Of a stretch of 64,000 bases of DNA, positions 44,919 to 53,951 are shown one piece after another (position 1 is the first letter of the stretch; the number at the start of each line of letters is the position of its first letter). A program made the position numbers and the translations under genes. The DNA is taken from NCBI RefSeq assembly GCF_028737325.1, contig NZ_JAQZCH010000001.1, positions 1,098,732 to 1,162,731 of the forward strand, read 5' to 3'. This DNA comes from Microbacterium thalli. GTDB taxonomy: Bacteria > Actinomycetota > Actinomycetes > Actinomycetales > Microbacteriaceae. Under the pieces are notes generated by a model, which was not told where the DNA came from, made no database searches, and was given only the letters and a program-made list of their open reading frames with translations.

Positions 44919-45027
44919 GGCGGGATCCTTCGCTCTGCGCGGCGAGCGCTTCCGCGCCCGCGGACGCTTCGACTCTACCGCGCGGCCTTCCCGTCCGCTG
45001 GGAAACGGCCGGACTTAAGATGGCCGC

Positions 45028-45870
45028 ATGCCGGATGCCGTCGCCCTGCCCCCCATCGCCATCCTCGGAGCCGGTTCGATGGGCGGTGCGATCCTGTCGG
45101 GGCTGGTCGCATCGGGCGCCGCGGCGGGCGGAGTGACGGTCACCAACCGCTCGCCCGAGAAGGCCGCGGAGCTCGCCGACCTCACCGGCGTGACGAGCAT
45201 CGCGCTCGCCGACCGGCCCTCCGGAAACACGGATGCCGCCGCCGCGGCCGACATCGTCCTCGTCGGCGTCAAGCCGGCCATGGTGCCCGACCTGCTGCGC
45301 GAGATCGCCCCTGCACTGCGTCCGGGCACCGTCGTCGTCAGCCTCGCGGCGGGCGTGACGATCGACACTTTCGCGAGCATCCTCGGCGCCGAGCAGCCGG
45401 TGATCCGTTCGATGCCGAACACCCCCGCCGTCGTCGGCAAGGCGGTCACCGGGCTGGCCGCCGGCCCCGCGGCATCCGCTGCTGACATGGCCGTGGTGCG
45501 CGCCCTGTTCGAGACATGCGGCGTGGTCGTCGAGGTGCCCGAGGACCAGATCGACGCGCTGTCGACGATCTCGGGCTCGGGGCCGGCGTACGTCTTCCTG
45601 CTCATCGAGATGCTGACCCGGGCCGCCGTCGGTCAGGGCTTCGGCGAGTCCGCGGCGCGGGTGATGGCCGAGCAGACCTTCATCGGCGCGGCAGCGCTGC
45701 TGGACGCGACGGGCGAGGACCCCGCGGAGCTGCGCCGCCGCGTCACGAGCCCCAAAGGCACGACGGAGCGTGCGATCGCGGTGCTGCAGGACGCCCACCT
45801 CGACGAGGTCTTCGCCCGCGCGACCGACGCCGCCCTCGCCCGTGCCCGCGAGCTCGCCGCGGGCTCCTGA
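45028..45870 (+). CDS. proC: Pyrroline-5-carboxylate reductase
   Basis: 280-residue final proline-biosynthesis enzyme, NAD(P)H-dependent. The N-terminal Rossmann motif is GAGSMGGAI; the C-terminal signature includes SGSGPAYVFLLIEML and SPKGTTERAI. The ATG follows TAAGAT (45016-45021) by six bases. In other actinobacteria proC lies near the BldC-like and bS22 genes, as here about 3 kb downstream. Confidence 0.97.
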   Translation: MPDAVALPPIAILGAGSMGGAILSGLVASGAAAGGVTVTNRSPEKAAELADLTGVTSIALADRPSGNTDAAAAADIVLVGVKPAMVPDLLREIAPALRPGTVVVSLAAGVTIDTFASILGAEQPVIRSMPNTPAVVGKAVTGLAAGPAASAADMAVVRALFETCGVVVEVPEDQIDALSTISGSGPAYVFLLIEMLTRAAVGQGFGESAARVMAEQTFIGAAALLDATGEDPAELRRRVTSPKGTTERAIAVLQDAHLDEVFARATDAALARARELAAGS

Positions 45871-45875
45871 CCCAC

Positions 45876-45893
45876 CGACCCCCGAAGGGGTCG
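45876..45893. terminator. Short hairpin between convergent proC and K+ channel gene
   Basis: CGACCCC-CGAA-GGGGTCG, a perfect 7-bp stem with a tetraloop, placed in the 38-bp gap. Confidence 0.55.
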
Positions 45894-45908
45894 CACCACG
45901 GCGCGGGG

Positions 45909-46580
45909 TCAGCGGTCCAGGGAGGCGAAGCGCTCGATGTCGGAGTTGGTGCCCGAGACGATGATCAGGTCGTGGTTGGTCACGACGGTGTTGGCCTCGG
46001 CGTAGCGGAACGGCTTGCCCGGGCTCTTCACACCCACGACGGTGACGTGGTACTTCGTGCGCACGCCGGACTCGTTGAGTCCGACGCCGCGGATGAACTT
46101 CGGCGGGTACATCTTCGCGAGCACGAAGTCGTCGTCGAAGCGGATGAAGTCGAGCATGCGGCCGCTCACGAGGTGCGCGACGCGCTCGCCGGCTTCCCGC
46201 TCGGGATACACGACGTGGTTCGCGCCGACGCGGGCCAGGATCTTGCCGTGCGACTGCGACACCGCTTTCGCCCAGATCTGCGGCACCTTCAGGTCGACGA
46301 GGTTCGCGGTGATGAGCACGGACGCCTCGATCGAGGAACCGACCGCGACGACCGCCACCTGGAAGTCCTGGGCGCCGATCTGCTTGAGGGCGTCGAGGTT
46401 GCGGGCGTCGGCCTGGACGGCGTGGGTCACGCGCTCGGACCACTTCTGCACCAGCTCGAGGCTGTCGTCGATGGCGAGCACCTCGCGGTCGAGACGATCG
46501 AGCTCGCCGGCGCAGGCGGCGCCGAAGCGCCCCAGCCCGATGACCAGGACGGGCGCGTCGCTTCGGATCTGCTCAACCAA
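45909..46580 (-). CDS. TrkA/KtrA-type potassium uptake regulator (RCK protein)
   Basis: 223 residues forming the cytoplasmic gating ring of the Trk/Ktr potassium uptake system. Rossmann motif GLGRFGAACAGEL at 15-27, Asp-rich nucleotide site AIDDS, and a C-terminal TrkA_C domain (PPKFIRGVGLNES on). It starts with TTG at 46578-46580, overlapping the transporter gene's stop by 8 bp; the pair is a single unit. Confidence 0.9.
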   Translation of the reverse strand: MVEQIRSDAPVLVIGLGRFGAACAGELDRLDREVLAIDDSLELVQKWSERVTHAVQADARNLDALKQIGAQDFQVAVVAVGSSIEASVLITANLVDLKVPQIWAKAVSQSHGKILARVGANHVVYPEREAGERVAHLVSGRMLDFIRFDDDFVLAKMYPPKFIRGVGLNESGVRTKYHVTVVGVKSPGKPFRYAEANTVVTNHDLIIVSGTNSDIERFASLDR

Positions 46581-48015
46581 CGATCGGCCTTTCGACGGGG
46601 AGGGCGTACAACTGTGAACGGGATGTCGCAGCCACCGCCGCAGCGAGAGTCACTGTACCAACGCGGCCCATGAACATCACGAGGGCCATCACGTAGACCG
46701 CGGGGTCCGGCAGCTCGGCGGTCAGGCCCGTCGAGAGCCCCACCGTCGCGAAGCCGGAGATGACGTCGAAGAGCACGAGGTCGACCGGAGCCTTGGTGAT
46801 CTGGGCGATCGTGACGGTTCCGAGCGCCACGATCGTCGCGCTCCACGCCACGACCGACAGGGCGACGCGCTGCACGTCGCTCGGGATGCGGCGGCCGAAC
46901 GCCTCGACGGACGGGCGCCCCTTGGCCTCGGACCACACGGCCAGCGCGAGCACGGCGAGCGTGGTGACCTTGATGCCGCCGGCGGTCGAGGCCGACCCGC
47001 CGCCGACGAACATGAGCATCGAGCCGACGATGAGCGACGACCCGTGCATCTCGCCGATGTCGATGACCGAGAACCCGCCCGATCGCGTCATGGCGGAGAG
47101 GAAGAACGCTTGGAACGTCGTGTCCCAGGCCTCCATCGACCCGAACGTCGCGGGGTTGTCGTACTCGAGCAGCAGGAAGACGCCGGCGCCGACGAAGAAC
47201 AGCACGATCGTCGTGATGATCGTGAGCTTGGCGTGCAGCGACCAGGCGCGGACATGGAAGTGGTGCCGCCAGAGCGTGAAGATGACGGGGAAGCCGATGG
47301 AACCGAGGAACACCCCGGCCATGAGCACCGTGAGCATGACGTAGTCCTGCGCGAACGGCAGCAGACCCTCGGCGTTGGGGGAGAAGCCGGTGTTCGTGAA
47401 GGCCATCGCCGCGTAGTACGGCGCCTCCCAGAGGGCCGTCAGCGGGTCCACTCCGCCGATGAGCAGCGAGGGGTACAGCAGGATCGCCAGACCCGCCTCG
47501 ATCACCAGGGTCGAGAGGGCGACGGTGCGCAGCAGTGAACCGACTTCGCCCAGCCGCACCGCCTGGCCCTCGGCGACCGGACCGCCGTGGGCGCGCAGGG
47601 GGTTCGTATCGCCCGCCGCGATGAGCTTGGCCCGCAGGCCCAGGCGCTTGGAGATGACCAGGCCGAGGATCGAGGCGAGGGTCAGCACGCCCATCGCGCC
47701 GACGTTGACGCCGATGTAGATGAGGACGTGGCCGAAGGGCGACCAGTGCGTCGCCATGTCGACCGTCGCGAGACCGGCGACGCAGATCGTCGACACCGCC
47801 GTGAACAGCGCGTCGGCGAACGGCGTGGCGACGTGATCCGCGGATGCCGCCGGCAGCGAGAACAGCGTCGTGAAGACGAGGATCAGCGTCGAGAAGATCA
47901 GCACGGCGAACCGCGAAGGCGAGGCCGTGGCCAGATCGCGTCCGGCGTCCCACGCCTCACGGCCGAACGCCCTGAGGCGAGTCAGGACGATCGCGCCGAC
48001 GGACTGCTCCGCCAT
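46573..48015 (-). CDS. TrkH/KtrB-family potassium transporter
   Basis: 480-residue membrane subunit that conducts K+ (coupled to Na+ or H+). Four repeated M1-P-M2 units are visible by their filter-like motifs (CVAGLATVD, FTNTGFSPN, MTRSGGFSV, FATVGLSTGL). The ATG at 48013-48015 is used because GGGGAGG lies seven bases upstream; a GTG five codons earlier is the alternative. Paired with the downstream RCK protein. Confidence 0.92.
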   Translation of the reverse strand: MAEQSVGAIVLTRLRAFGREAWDAGRDLATASPSRFAVLIFSTLILVFTTLFSLPAASADHVATPFADALFTAVSTICVAGLATVDMATHWSPFGHVLIYIGVNVGAMGVLTLASILGLVISKRLGLRAKLIAAGDTNPLRAHGGPVAEGQAVRLGEVGSLLRTVALSTLVIEAGLAILLYPSLLIGGVDPLTALWEAPYYAAMAFTNTGFSPNAEGLLPFAQDYVMLTVLMAGVFLGSIGFPVIFTLWRHHFHVRAWSLHAKLTIITTIVLFFVGAGVFLLLEYDNPATFGSMEAWDTTFQAFFLSAMTRSGGFSVIDIGEMHGSSLIVGSMLMFVGGGSASTAGGIKVTTLAVLALAVWSEAKGRPSVEAFGRRIPSDVQRVALSVVAWSATIVALGTVTIAQITKAPVDLVLFDVISGFATVGLSTGLTAELPDPAVYVMALVMFMGRVGTVTLAAAVAATSRSQLYALPVERPIVG

Positions 48016-48112
48016 GCGTGTCCTCCCCACGATCAGCGCTTGCTTCGGGCGCCGCCGTAGCTCGGTGCCGATGTCATGGTACTCGGGCGTGCGCGCCGAC
48101 TAACCTGAAGGC

Positions 48113-48520
48113 ATGGCGGACATCTTCGACGTGATCGCCGACGGTACCCGTCGGGACATCCTGCGTCTCCTCCTCGATCGCGATTCCGACCCCCGCGTCT
48201 CGGGGACGAGCGTCTCGCAGATCGTCAATGAGCTGCGCGTGAGCCAGCCGACGATCTCGAAGCACCTGAAGGTGCTGCGCGAAGCGGGGCTCGTCACGGT
48301 GCGCGAGGAAGGGCAGCACCGCTACTACAGCCTGTCGCCCGAGCCGCTCGACGTCGTCGACGACTGGCTCGTGCCTTTCCTCACGGCCGAGCCCTACGAC
48401 GCCGACCCGCCCGTGGCGCTGCCCGAGCCCGCGGCGGCCGCCGCCGAACTGGTCGGCCGCGCTGCGGCATCCGCCAAGCACGCCGTCACGAGCGTGTTCG
48501 GCAAGCGACCCGCGCGCTGA
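48113..48520 (+). CDS. ArsR-family transcriptional regulator
   Basis: 135-residue winged helix-turn-helix repressor: DGTRRDILRLLLD, SVSQIVNELRVSQPTISKHLKVLREAGLV, and wing REEGQHRYYSLS. No Cys metal site, so probably not a metal sensor. The C-terminal 40 residues are Ala/Pro-rich. TAACCT (48101-48106) is six bases before the ATG. Confidence 0.9.
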   Translation: MADIFDVIADGTRRDILRLLLDRDSDPRVSGTSVSQIVNELRVSQPTISKHLKVLREAGLVTVREEGQHRYYSLSPEPLDVVDDWLVPFLTAEPYDADPPVALPEPAAAAAELVGRAAASAKHAVTSVFGKRPAR

Positions 48521-48542
48521 GGGGGATCCGCCACCGGCGAAT

Positions 48543-48589
48543 CACACCGGTCACATCGGTTTACAGGCGTCACAGCCGACCCCTAGAGT
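48543..48589 (+). promoter_or_regulatory. Promoter and direct repeats of the BldC-like gene
   Basis: -35 TTTACA (48560-48565), 18-bp spacer, -10 TAGAGT (48584-48589). Immediately upstream CACACCGGT and CACATCGGT stand head to tail at 9-bp spacing (48543-48560), touching the -35; weaker copies flank them (48532, 48571). Confidence 0.55.
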
Positions 48590-48614
48590 GTTCGCACTGG
48601 GGGAAAGGATGACG

Positions 48615-48806
48615 ATGGCCGAGCTGCCCGATGTGCGCTTTCTGACTGTCGCGGAGGTGGCCGAGATCATGCGGGTGTCGAAGATGACGGTCTATCGTCT
48701 CGTCCACGCGGGCGAACTCCCCGCCGTGCGGTTCGGGCGCAGCTACCGCGTGCCCGAATCCGCCGTGCGCGACGCGGTGCAACGGCCGATCTCCGACGTC
48801 GGCTAG
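48615..48806 (+). CDS. BldC-like MerR-type helix-turn-helix protein
   Basis: 63-residue DNA-binding protein with the core FLTVAEVAEIMRVSKMTVYRLVHAGELPAVRFGRSYRVPE. BldC proteins bind direct repeats head to tail and act in development and global control in actinobacteria. The start is the ATG at 48615, with AAAGGA six bases upstream; the ATG at 48609 is too close to it. It lies just before bS22, as in mycobacteria. Confidence 0.9.
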   Translation: MAELPDVRFLTVAEVAEIMRVSKMTVYRLVHAGELPAVRFGRSYRVPESAVRDAVQRPISDVG

Positions 48807-48889
48807 ACTGATCCGAGGCATTTTTCGCGAGATGCCTGTTCCCGGGCGCACACGAGATGCGTCCAGACCCTGACATAGTGAGGTTTTCC

Positions 48890-48988
48890 GTGGGTTCTGT
48901 CATCAAGAAGCGCCGCAAGCGCATGGCGAAGAAGAAGCACCGCAAGCTGCTTCGCAAGACTCGCCACCAGCGCCGTAACAAGAAGTAA
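48890..48988 (+). CDS. Small ribosomal protein bS22 (AURKAIP1/COX24 domain)
   Basis: 32 residues, overwhelmingly Lys/Arg (MGSVIKKRRKRMAKKKHRK at the N-terminus). This matches the actinobacterial 30S protein bS22. GTG start with GAGG six bases upstream. Confidence 0.93.
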   Translation: MGSVIKKRRKRMAKKKHRKLLRKTRHQRRNKK

Positions 48989-49006
48989 GTCGCGGCGACG
49001 TCACTG

Positions 49007-49038
49007 AGCGCCCCATTCGGCTTCGGCCGAGGGGCGCT
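49007..49038 (+). terminator. Intrinsic terminator with UUCG tetraloop
   Basis: AGCGCCCC pairs with GGGGCGCT, and inside it TCGGC-TTCG-GCCGA forms a tetraloop stem. TCGTGCTTT follows. Ends the bS22 transcript. Confidence 0.85.
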
Positions 49039-49080
49039 TCGTGCTTTGCGCCGTCCTAGGCTGGACGTGGAGGAATCAGC

Positions 49081-49374
49081 ATGAAATCCATCACCATCGA
49101 CGACCTGCGCGCCGGCCGCGACGCGCCCCTCATCGACGTCCGCGAGGATCACGAGTTCGCCTCGGGGCGCGTCCCCGGAGCGATCAGCATCCCGATGTCG
49201 CAGTTGGGTGAGCGCCTGAGCGAGCTGCCCGACGTCGCATTCGACGTCATCTGCCAGGCTGGCGGCCGTTCGGCTCAGGTCGTCACGGCCCTCGAGGCCC
49301 GCGGCTACGACGCGACGAACGTCGAAGGCGGCACGGGTGAGTGGGCCGGGCGCGGCTTCGAGCTCGAGCGCTGA
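49081..49374 (+). CDS. Single-domain rhodanese
   Basis: 97-residue sulfurtransferase domain: LIDVREDHEFASG at the N-terminus and the active-site loop DVICQAGGRSAQ with the catalytic Cys. It may move sulfur or sulfane groups. GGAGG is well placed before the ATG. Two further small genes follow closely, all concerned with thiol or stress chemistry. Confidence 0.92.
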   Translation: MKSITIDDLRAGRDAPLIDVREDHEFASGRVPGAISIPMSQLGERLSELPDVAFDVICQAGGRSAQVVTALEARGYDATNVEGGTGEWAGRGFELER

Positions 49375-49390
49375 GCATCCCGCGCGCCCG

Positions 49391-49663
49391 ATGACCACGC
49401 TGACGCTCATCTCGAAGCCCGACTGCCACCTCTGCGACGTCGCACGCGAGATCGTCGACACGGTGGTGGCCGATCTGCCCGGCGACATCGAGGTCGAGGT
49501 CGCAGAGAGGTCGATCCTCGATGACCCGTCGCTCTTCGAGCAGTGGTGGGAGAAGATCCCCGTCGTGCTGATCGACGACCGCCTTCACGCGCACTGGCGC
49601 GTGTCCGCCGACCGGCTGCGCGCCGCCCTGACCGAGGAAACACCGACCGAGGAGTCCGCATGA
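49391..49663 (+). CDS. Glutaredoxin-like protein
   Basis: 90-residue thioredoxin-fold protein with the active site CHLC (KPDCHLCDV) and the cis-Pro loop KIPVVLIDD. Probable thiol-disulfide oxidoreductase of the NrdH/glutaredoxin class. Its stop overlaps the next start (ATGA). Confidence 0.9.
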   Translation: MTTLTLISKPDCHLCDVAREIVDTVVADLPGDIEVEVAERSILDDPSLFEQWWEKIPVVLIDDRLHAHWRVSADRLRAALTEETPTEESA

Positions 49664-49962
49664 CCATCCGCCACGTCGTCGCTTGGAAGCTCGCGGCCGA
49701 AGACGCGCAGACCCGCGCTGAGCACGCCGCTGAGGTCACGCGCCGCATCCGGGGCCTCGTCGGAGTCGTCCCCTCGCTCCGCTCGCTGAGCATCGGGCCG
49801 AACATGGCGTACGCCGATGTCAACGGCGATGTCGCCCTGGTCGCCGACTTCGACGACCTCGCCGGGCTCGAGGAATACCAGGTGCACCCGGCTCACCAGG
49901 AGGTCGTCGGCTACGTGCGCGGCGTCGTGGCGAGCCGCATCTCGGTCGACTTCGAGGTCTGA
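49660..49962 (+). CDS. Dabb-domain (stress-responsive A/B barrel) protein
   Basis: 100-residue dimeric alpha/beta barrel protein beginning MTIRHVVAWKL and ending with a HPAHQEVVGYVRG helix, the Dabb pattern. Function of this family is mostly unknown. Coupled by ATGA to the glutaredoxin-like gene. Confidence 0.88.
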   Translation: MTIRHVVAWKLAAEDAQTRAEHAAEVTRRIRGLVGVVPSLRSLSIGPNMAYADVNGDVALVADFDDLAGLEEYQVHPAHQEVVGYVRGVVASRISVDFEV

Positions 49963-49984
49963 CCCCGAGGCGGCGCCCCGGCGC

Positions 49985-51118
49985 TCAGGTCTGCGGGCGC
50001 ACCGCCACGGGCTGATCGACGAACGAGACGTGGACGCTCTCGCCGTACTCGAGGCGCTCGCCCGCGGCATGCTGAGCTCGCAGGAGCACGCCATCCGCCG
50101 TTCGCACCAGCGTGCGGCGGTAGCTGCCCAAGAACGTGCTCTCCTCGACGACGGCACCAACGCTCCGAGCCCCGACTGCCGCCTCGTCGTTCGCGGTCGT
50201 GGCGCGCTGCAGGCGCACGTTCTCAGGTCGCACGAGAACATCCACGTCGCCGTCCGGGCCGTCGCCGGTGACGCGCAGCTCGACGTTCCACACCGACACC
50301 CGGTCGCCGTGGCGCCGGCCGGGCACCGGGCTGCTGATGCCGACGAACGCGGCGACGTGCGGCGTCTCGGGTCGCAGGTAGAGGTCCTCCGGTGAGCCGA
50401 CCTGCTCGATGCGCCCCGCGTTCATCACCGCGATACGGTCGGACACCGCCAGCGCTTCTTCCTGATCGTGCGTGACGAAGAGGGTCGTCATGCCGAGCCG
50501 CAGCTGGATGCGGCGGATCTCGTCGCGCAGCTGCACCCGGACCTTGGCATCGAGGGCCGACAGTGGCTCGTCCAGGAGCAGCACGCGCGGCTGGGTCACG
50601 AGAGCGCGAGCCAGCGCGACCCGCTGCTGCTGTCCGCCCGAGAGCTGATGCGGGAACCGGTCGCCGAGGTGCCCGAGTCCGACGAGGTCGAGCGCGTCGC
50701 CCGCGCGCCTGGCGGCATCCCTCCCGCCCACGCCGCGGCGGCGCAGTCCGAAGGCGGCATTGTCGCGGACCCGCAGGTGCGGGAAGAGCGAGTAGGACTG
50801 GAAGACCATGCCGAGGTCGCGCTTGTTGGTCGGGACGGCCGAGAGATCGCGGCCACCCACGACCACGGAGCCGGCTGTCGCACGTTCGAGTCCGGCCAGC
50901 ACGCGCAGCGCGGTCGTCTTTCCGCAGCCCGACGGGCCCAGAAGCGATACGAACTCGCCCGGCGCGACGTCGAGATCGACACCGTGCAACACGCGCGTGG
51001 TGCCGTAGTCCTTCACGATGCCACGGAACTCGACTCGCGTGCCTTCGTCGGCGCCGGAGATGAGGGGGTTGTCGGCGGTGCGCGGCAGCGGGTGCAGGAG
51101 TGGGTCGGTCGAGGTCAC
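49985..51118 (-). CDS. ABC transporter ATP-binding protein (PotA/FbpC type)
   Basis: 377 residues: nucleotide-binding domain with Walker A GPSGCGKTT (61-69), signature LSGGQ (159-163), Walker B VLLLDEP (179-185) and His217, then a TOBE-type C-terminal domain. Energises import by the two permeases and binding protein encoded just upstream. GTG start overlapping the permease stop (GTGA). Confidence 0.92.
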   Translation of the reverse strand: MTSTDPLLHPLPRTADNPLISGADEGTRVEFRGIVKDYGTTRVLHGVDLDVAPGEFVSLLGPSGCGKTTALRVLAGLERATAGSVVVGGRDLSAVPTNKRDLGMVFQSYSLFPHLRVRDNAAFGLRRRGVGGRDAARRAGDALDLVGLGHLGDRFPHQLSGGQQQRVALARALVTQPRVLLLDEPLSALDAKVRVQLRDEIRRIQLRLGMTTLFVTHDQEEALAVSDRIAVMNAGRIEQVGSPEDLYLRPETPHVAAFVGISSPVPGRRHGDRVSVWNVELRVTGDGPDGDVDVLVRPENVRLQRATTANDEAAVGARSVGAVVEESTFLGSYRRTLVRTADGVLLRAQHAAGERLEYGESVHVSFVDQPVAVRPQT

Positions 51119-51915
51119 GGAGCGTTCCTTCCAGAGCCGACCCGTCCGATGCGCCCGATGACGAGCAGCAGCACGAACGCGAAGGCGAGAGCGAGCAGGG
51201 TGAAGATGGCGGCCGCCCATGCATCCTGGCGGTTGACGACGACGAGCCCGGTCTGAAGCACGGGGCGATTGAGCAGCGAAGCGATCGTGAACTCGCCGAG
51301 CACGACGGCGACCGAGATGAGGGATGCGGCGAGCAGCCCGGGCCGCAGGTTCGGGGCGACGACCCGGATCAGGATGGTCGGCCATGCGGCCCCGAGCGTG
51401 CGGGCCGCCTCGGTGAGCGTTCGGAGATCGACGGCGTCGATCGAGGCCTGGATCGATCGGTACGCGAAGGGCAGGACCAGGACGCCGTAGGCGAAGGCGA
51501 GTGTCCACGCCCCCGTGCCCACGGCGCGCCCGATGGTCAGGTAGATGGGGGCGAGCCCGACGACGAGGACGATGGCGGGGATCGCGATCGGGAGCAGCGC
51601 GAGGAACTCGAAACCCCGGCGCAGGTTCGGGAATCGCAACGCGACGAGCACCATCGTGGGTGCGAACAGGAACAGCACGATGGCGACGGTCACGACCGCG
51701 AGCACGAGCGAGTTGCCGAGCCCCGTCCATACCGGTGCATACCGCGCAGCGTTCGTAGGATCCGCGATGGCGAGCCAGCGATCGATCGAGTAGCCGCCGT
51801 CCGGCGTCGCGAGCGTGAACAGCAGCGTCGCGGCGAAAGGCACGGCGAAGACCACACCGACGATGAGGCCGACCGCCCACCGGGCGACGGGAGAGGGGGC
51901 CAGCACGTCTTTCAC
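51115..51915 (-). CDS. ABC transporter permease, second subunit
   Basis: 266-residue BPD-type permease with six predicted helices. The EAA loop is EAARTLGAAWPTILIRVVAP. GTG start overlapping the stop of the first permease. Family: Fe3+/polyamine/2-aminoethylphosphonate-like importers. Confidence 0.9.
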   Translation of the reverse strand: MKDVLAPSPVARWAVGLIVGVVFAVPFAATLLFTLATPDGGYSIDRWLAIADPTNAARYAPVWTGLGNSLVLAVVTVAIVLFLFAPTMVLVALRFPNLRRGFEFLALLPIAIPAIVLVVGLAPIYLTIGRAVGTGAWTLAFAYGVLVLPFAYRSIQASIDAVDLRTLTEAARTLGAAWPTILIRVVAPNLRPGLLAASLISVAVVLGEFTIASLLNRPVLQTGLVVVNRQDAWAAAIFTLLALAFAFVLLLVIGRIGRVGSGRNAP

Positions 51916-52823
51916 CGCTGCCACCTCGCGGCCCGCCGCTGGATGAGCGTGTATGCGCCCATCACGACCGAGACGACGACGATCATGCCGAACGCGAGCG
52001 CGCCGGCGAGGTTCTCGCGTCCGAGTACGGTCTCGCTCGTGAGCGCCGCGCGGATCTGAAGGGGGACGATCTGCGAGCCCTGGCTCGCCAGCGCCGCCGC
52101 CGTCGCGTAGGAGGAGAACGCGTTCGCGAACAGGAGGAGGAAGCTGGCCAGGAACGAGGGCGCCAGCACGGGGAAGCCGACGTGCAGCCAGAAGCCGGCG
52201 GGGGTGCCGCCGAGCGTCTGGTGCGCCTCGCCCCAGCTCGGTCTGAGCGCGGAGAGCGCGGGCATGAAGGTGATGATCATGAGGGGCACCTGGAAGACGA
52301 TGTAGGCGGGGATGAGCCCCGGCAGTGCGTAGATCCACGCGCCGTCCGCGTAGAGATCGATGCCCAGCACCTCGGCGAGGAACCGGGTCACGATGCCCTG
52401 CGTCCCGATGGCGGCGATCATGACGAAAGCCAGCATCACCCCGCCGAACTGCGCGAGCACACCGGATGCCGCATCAACGGTCGTGCGGACGAGGCCCCCG
52501 TCGCGCAGACCGAGCATCGCCCAGCACACGAGAGCCCCGACGGCGGCGCCGATCCCTGCGGTCAGCAGCGACACCCAGCCCGAGTTGACGAAGGTGGCGA
52601 CGATGATCGGGTCGGTGAGCGCGGCGACATTGTCGAGCGTGAGCGCGCCGTCGCCGTCGAACAGGCCCGTCGCCAGCGCGAGGGCGGTCGGGAGCGCCAG
52701 GAACAGCGCGATGTACGCGGCGAACGGCAGCAGGCCCAGCCATGACCAGTCGGGGTGAACAGCGCCCCGACCGGTCATGGCGGAATCGCCCGGCGCGATG
52801 TGCGGAGCCGGGACGTGAGTCAC
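51912..52823 (-). CDS. ABC transporter permease, first subunit
   Basis: 303-residue BPD-type permease with about six helices and an EAA-like loop (AHQTLGGTPAGFWLHVGFPV). The GTG at 52821-52823 overlaps the binding-protein stop (GTGA). Pairs with the second permease. Confidence 0.9.
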   Translation of the reverse strand: MTHVPAPHIAPGDSAMTGRGAVHPDWSWLGLLPFAAYIALFLALPTALALATGLFDGDGALTLDNVAALTDPIIVATFVNSGWVSLLTAGIGAAVGALVCWAMLGLRDGGLVRTTVDAASGVLAQFGGVMLAFVMIAAIGTQGIVTRFLAEVLGIDLYADGAWIYALPGLIPAYIVFQVPLMIITFMPALSALRPSWGEAHQTLGGTPAGFWLHVGFPVLAPSFLASFLLLFANAFSSYATAAALASQGSQIVPLQIRAALTSETVLGRENLAGALAFGMIVVVSVVMGAYTLIQRRAARWQR

Positions 52824-53950
52824 TGGACCGCCGCGGCCCACTTCTCACCGAGCAGTGTGCCGGCGGCGGTGGACTGCTCCTCGGTCGGCACGACGGTCTC
52901 GGCGGGGGCTTCGGGGAGCTTCGCCGCGAGCGCCTCGTCGAGCGTTCCTGCAGCCAGCATCGCCTGCATGCGCGCGGGACGAGCACCACCGGCGAGCCAG
53001 AGGTTCTGCACCTCGTCGCTGTAGAGGAACTCCTGCCACAGGCGCGCGGCCGCCGGGTTCGGTGCATCACGGTTGATCGCCTGGTTGTAGTAGCCGGCGT
53101 AGCCGGTTCCGGGGAAGACGACGGTCTTCCACGTCGGGACGCTCTCGGCGTGCGTCGCGTTGAGGTAGTCCCAGTCGAAGACGACCGGCGTCTCGCCGCT
53201 CGCGACCGTGGCGCTGGTGACGTCGAGCTTGAGCATGTTGCCGGCGGCGTTCAGATCGCCGAAGAAGTCGATGCCCGGCTGGAAGTCGTCGAGCTCGCCG
53301 CCGGACTGGACGGTGGCCAGACCCACCGCCGCGAAGGCGGCGCCCGCCTGGGTGGGGTCTCCGTTGATGGCGACCGCTCCGCGGTATTCGGCACCGAGGA
53401 GGTCCTCGAGTCCTGCGGGCTCGGGGAAACGCGCGGAGTCGTAGCCGACCGACATGTAGCCGCCGTAGTCACCGACGAACAGGCCGGTCGCCTCCTTCAG
53501 GGCGTCAGGGATGTCGTCCCACGTCTGCACCTGGTACGGCGCGAAGCGATCGGTGTTCTGGAGGGCGACGGCGAGGCCGAGATCGAAGACGTCGGGCGCC
53601 GTGTCGAGACCTTCGTTCGTCTCGGCCGCTTGAATCTCTTCGGCGCTCGAGACGTCGGGGGACTGCTCATTGACAGTGATCTCGGGGTAGCGCTCGGTGA
53701 ACAGGTCGATGATCTCGCCATAGTTCGCCCAGTCTCGCGGCAGCGCGATGACGTTGAGTTGGCCCTCGGCCTTCGCCGCAGCTTCGAGGTCGGCGAGCGT
53801 GCCGAAGTCCGCCAAGCTGGTGGCCGCGGCGGCGTCGGACGAACCGGCGTCGGTGGCCTCGGAGGTGCCGCCGCATGCAGCGAGAACGAGGGCGGATGCG
53901 GTCGCGAGGGCGACGGCGGCGCCGGTGCGGCGCAGGATGGTGCGGGACAT
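52820..53950 (-). CDS. ABC transporter substrate-binding lipoprotein (PotD/FbpA-like)
   Basis: 376 residues with lipobox LVLAACGG (Cys26) and a type 2 periplasmic-binding fold of extracellular solute-binding family 1 (EGQLNVIALPRDWANYG, FDWDYLNA). The ligand could be Fe3+, a polyamine or an aminophosphonate; sequence alone does not decide. AAAGGAA precedes the ATG by five bases but is complementary to an upstream segment (see the inverted repeat at 53952-54018). Confidence 0.9.
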   Translation of the reverse strand: MSRTILRRTGAAVALATASALVLAACGGTSEATDAGSSDAAAATSLADFGTLADLEAAAKAEGQLNVIALPRDWANYGEIIDLFTERYPEITVNEQSPDVSSAEEIQAAETNEGLDTAPDVFDLGLAVALQNTDRFAPYQVQTWDDIPDALKEATGLFVGDYGGYMSVGYDSARFPEPAGLEDLLGAEYRGAVAINGDPTQAGAAFAAVGLATVQSGGELDDFQPGIDFFGDLNAAGNMLKLDVTSATVASGETPVVFDWDYLNATHAESVPTWKTVVFPGTGYAGYYNQAINRDAPNPAAARLWQEFLYSDEVQNLWLAGGARPARMQAMLAAGTLDEALAAKLPEAPAETVVPTEEQSTAAGTLLGEKWAAAVQ

Positions 53951-53951
53951 G

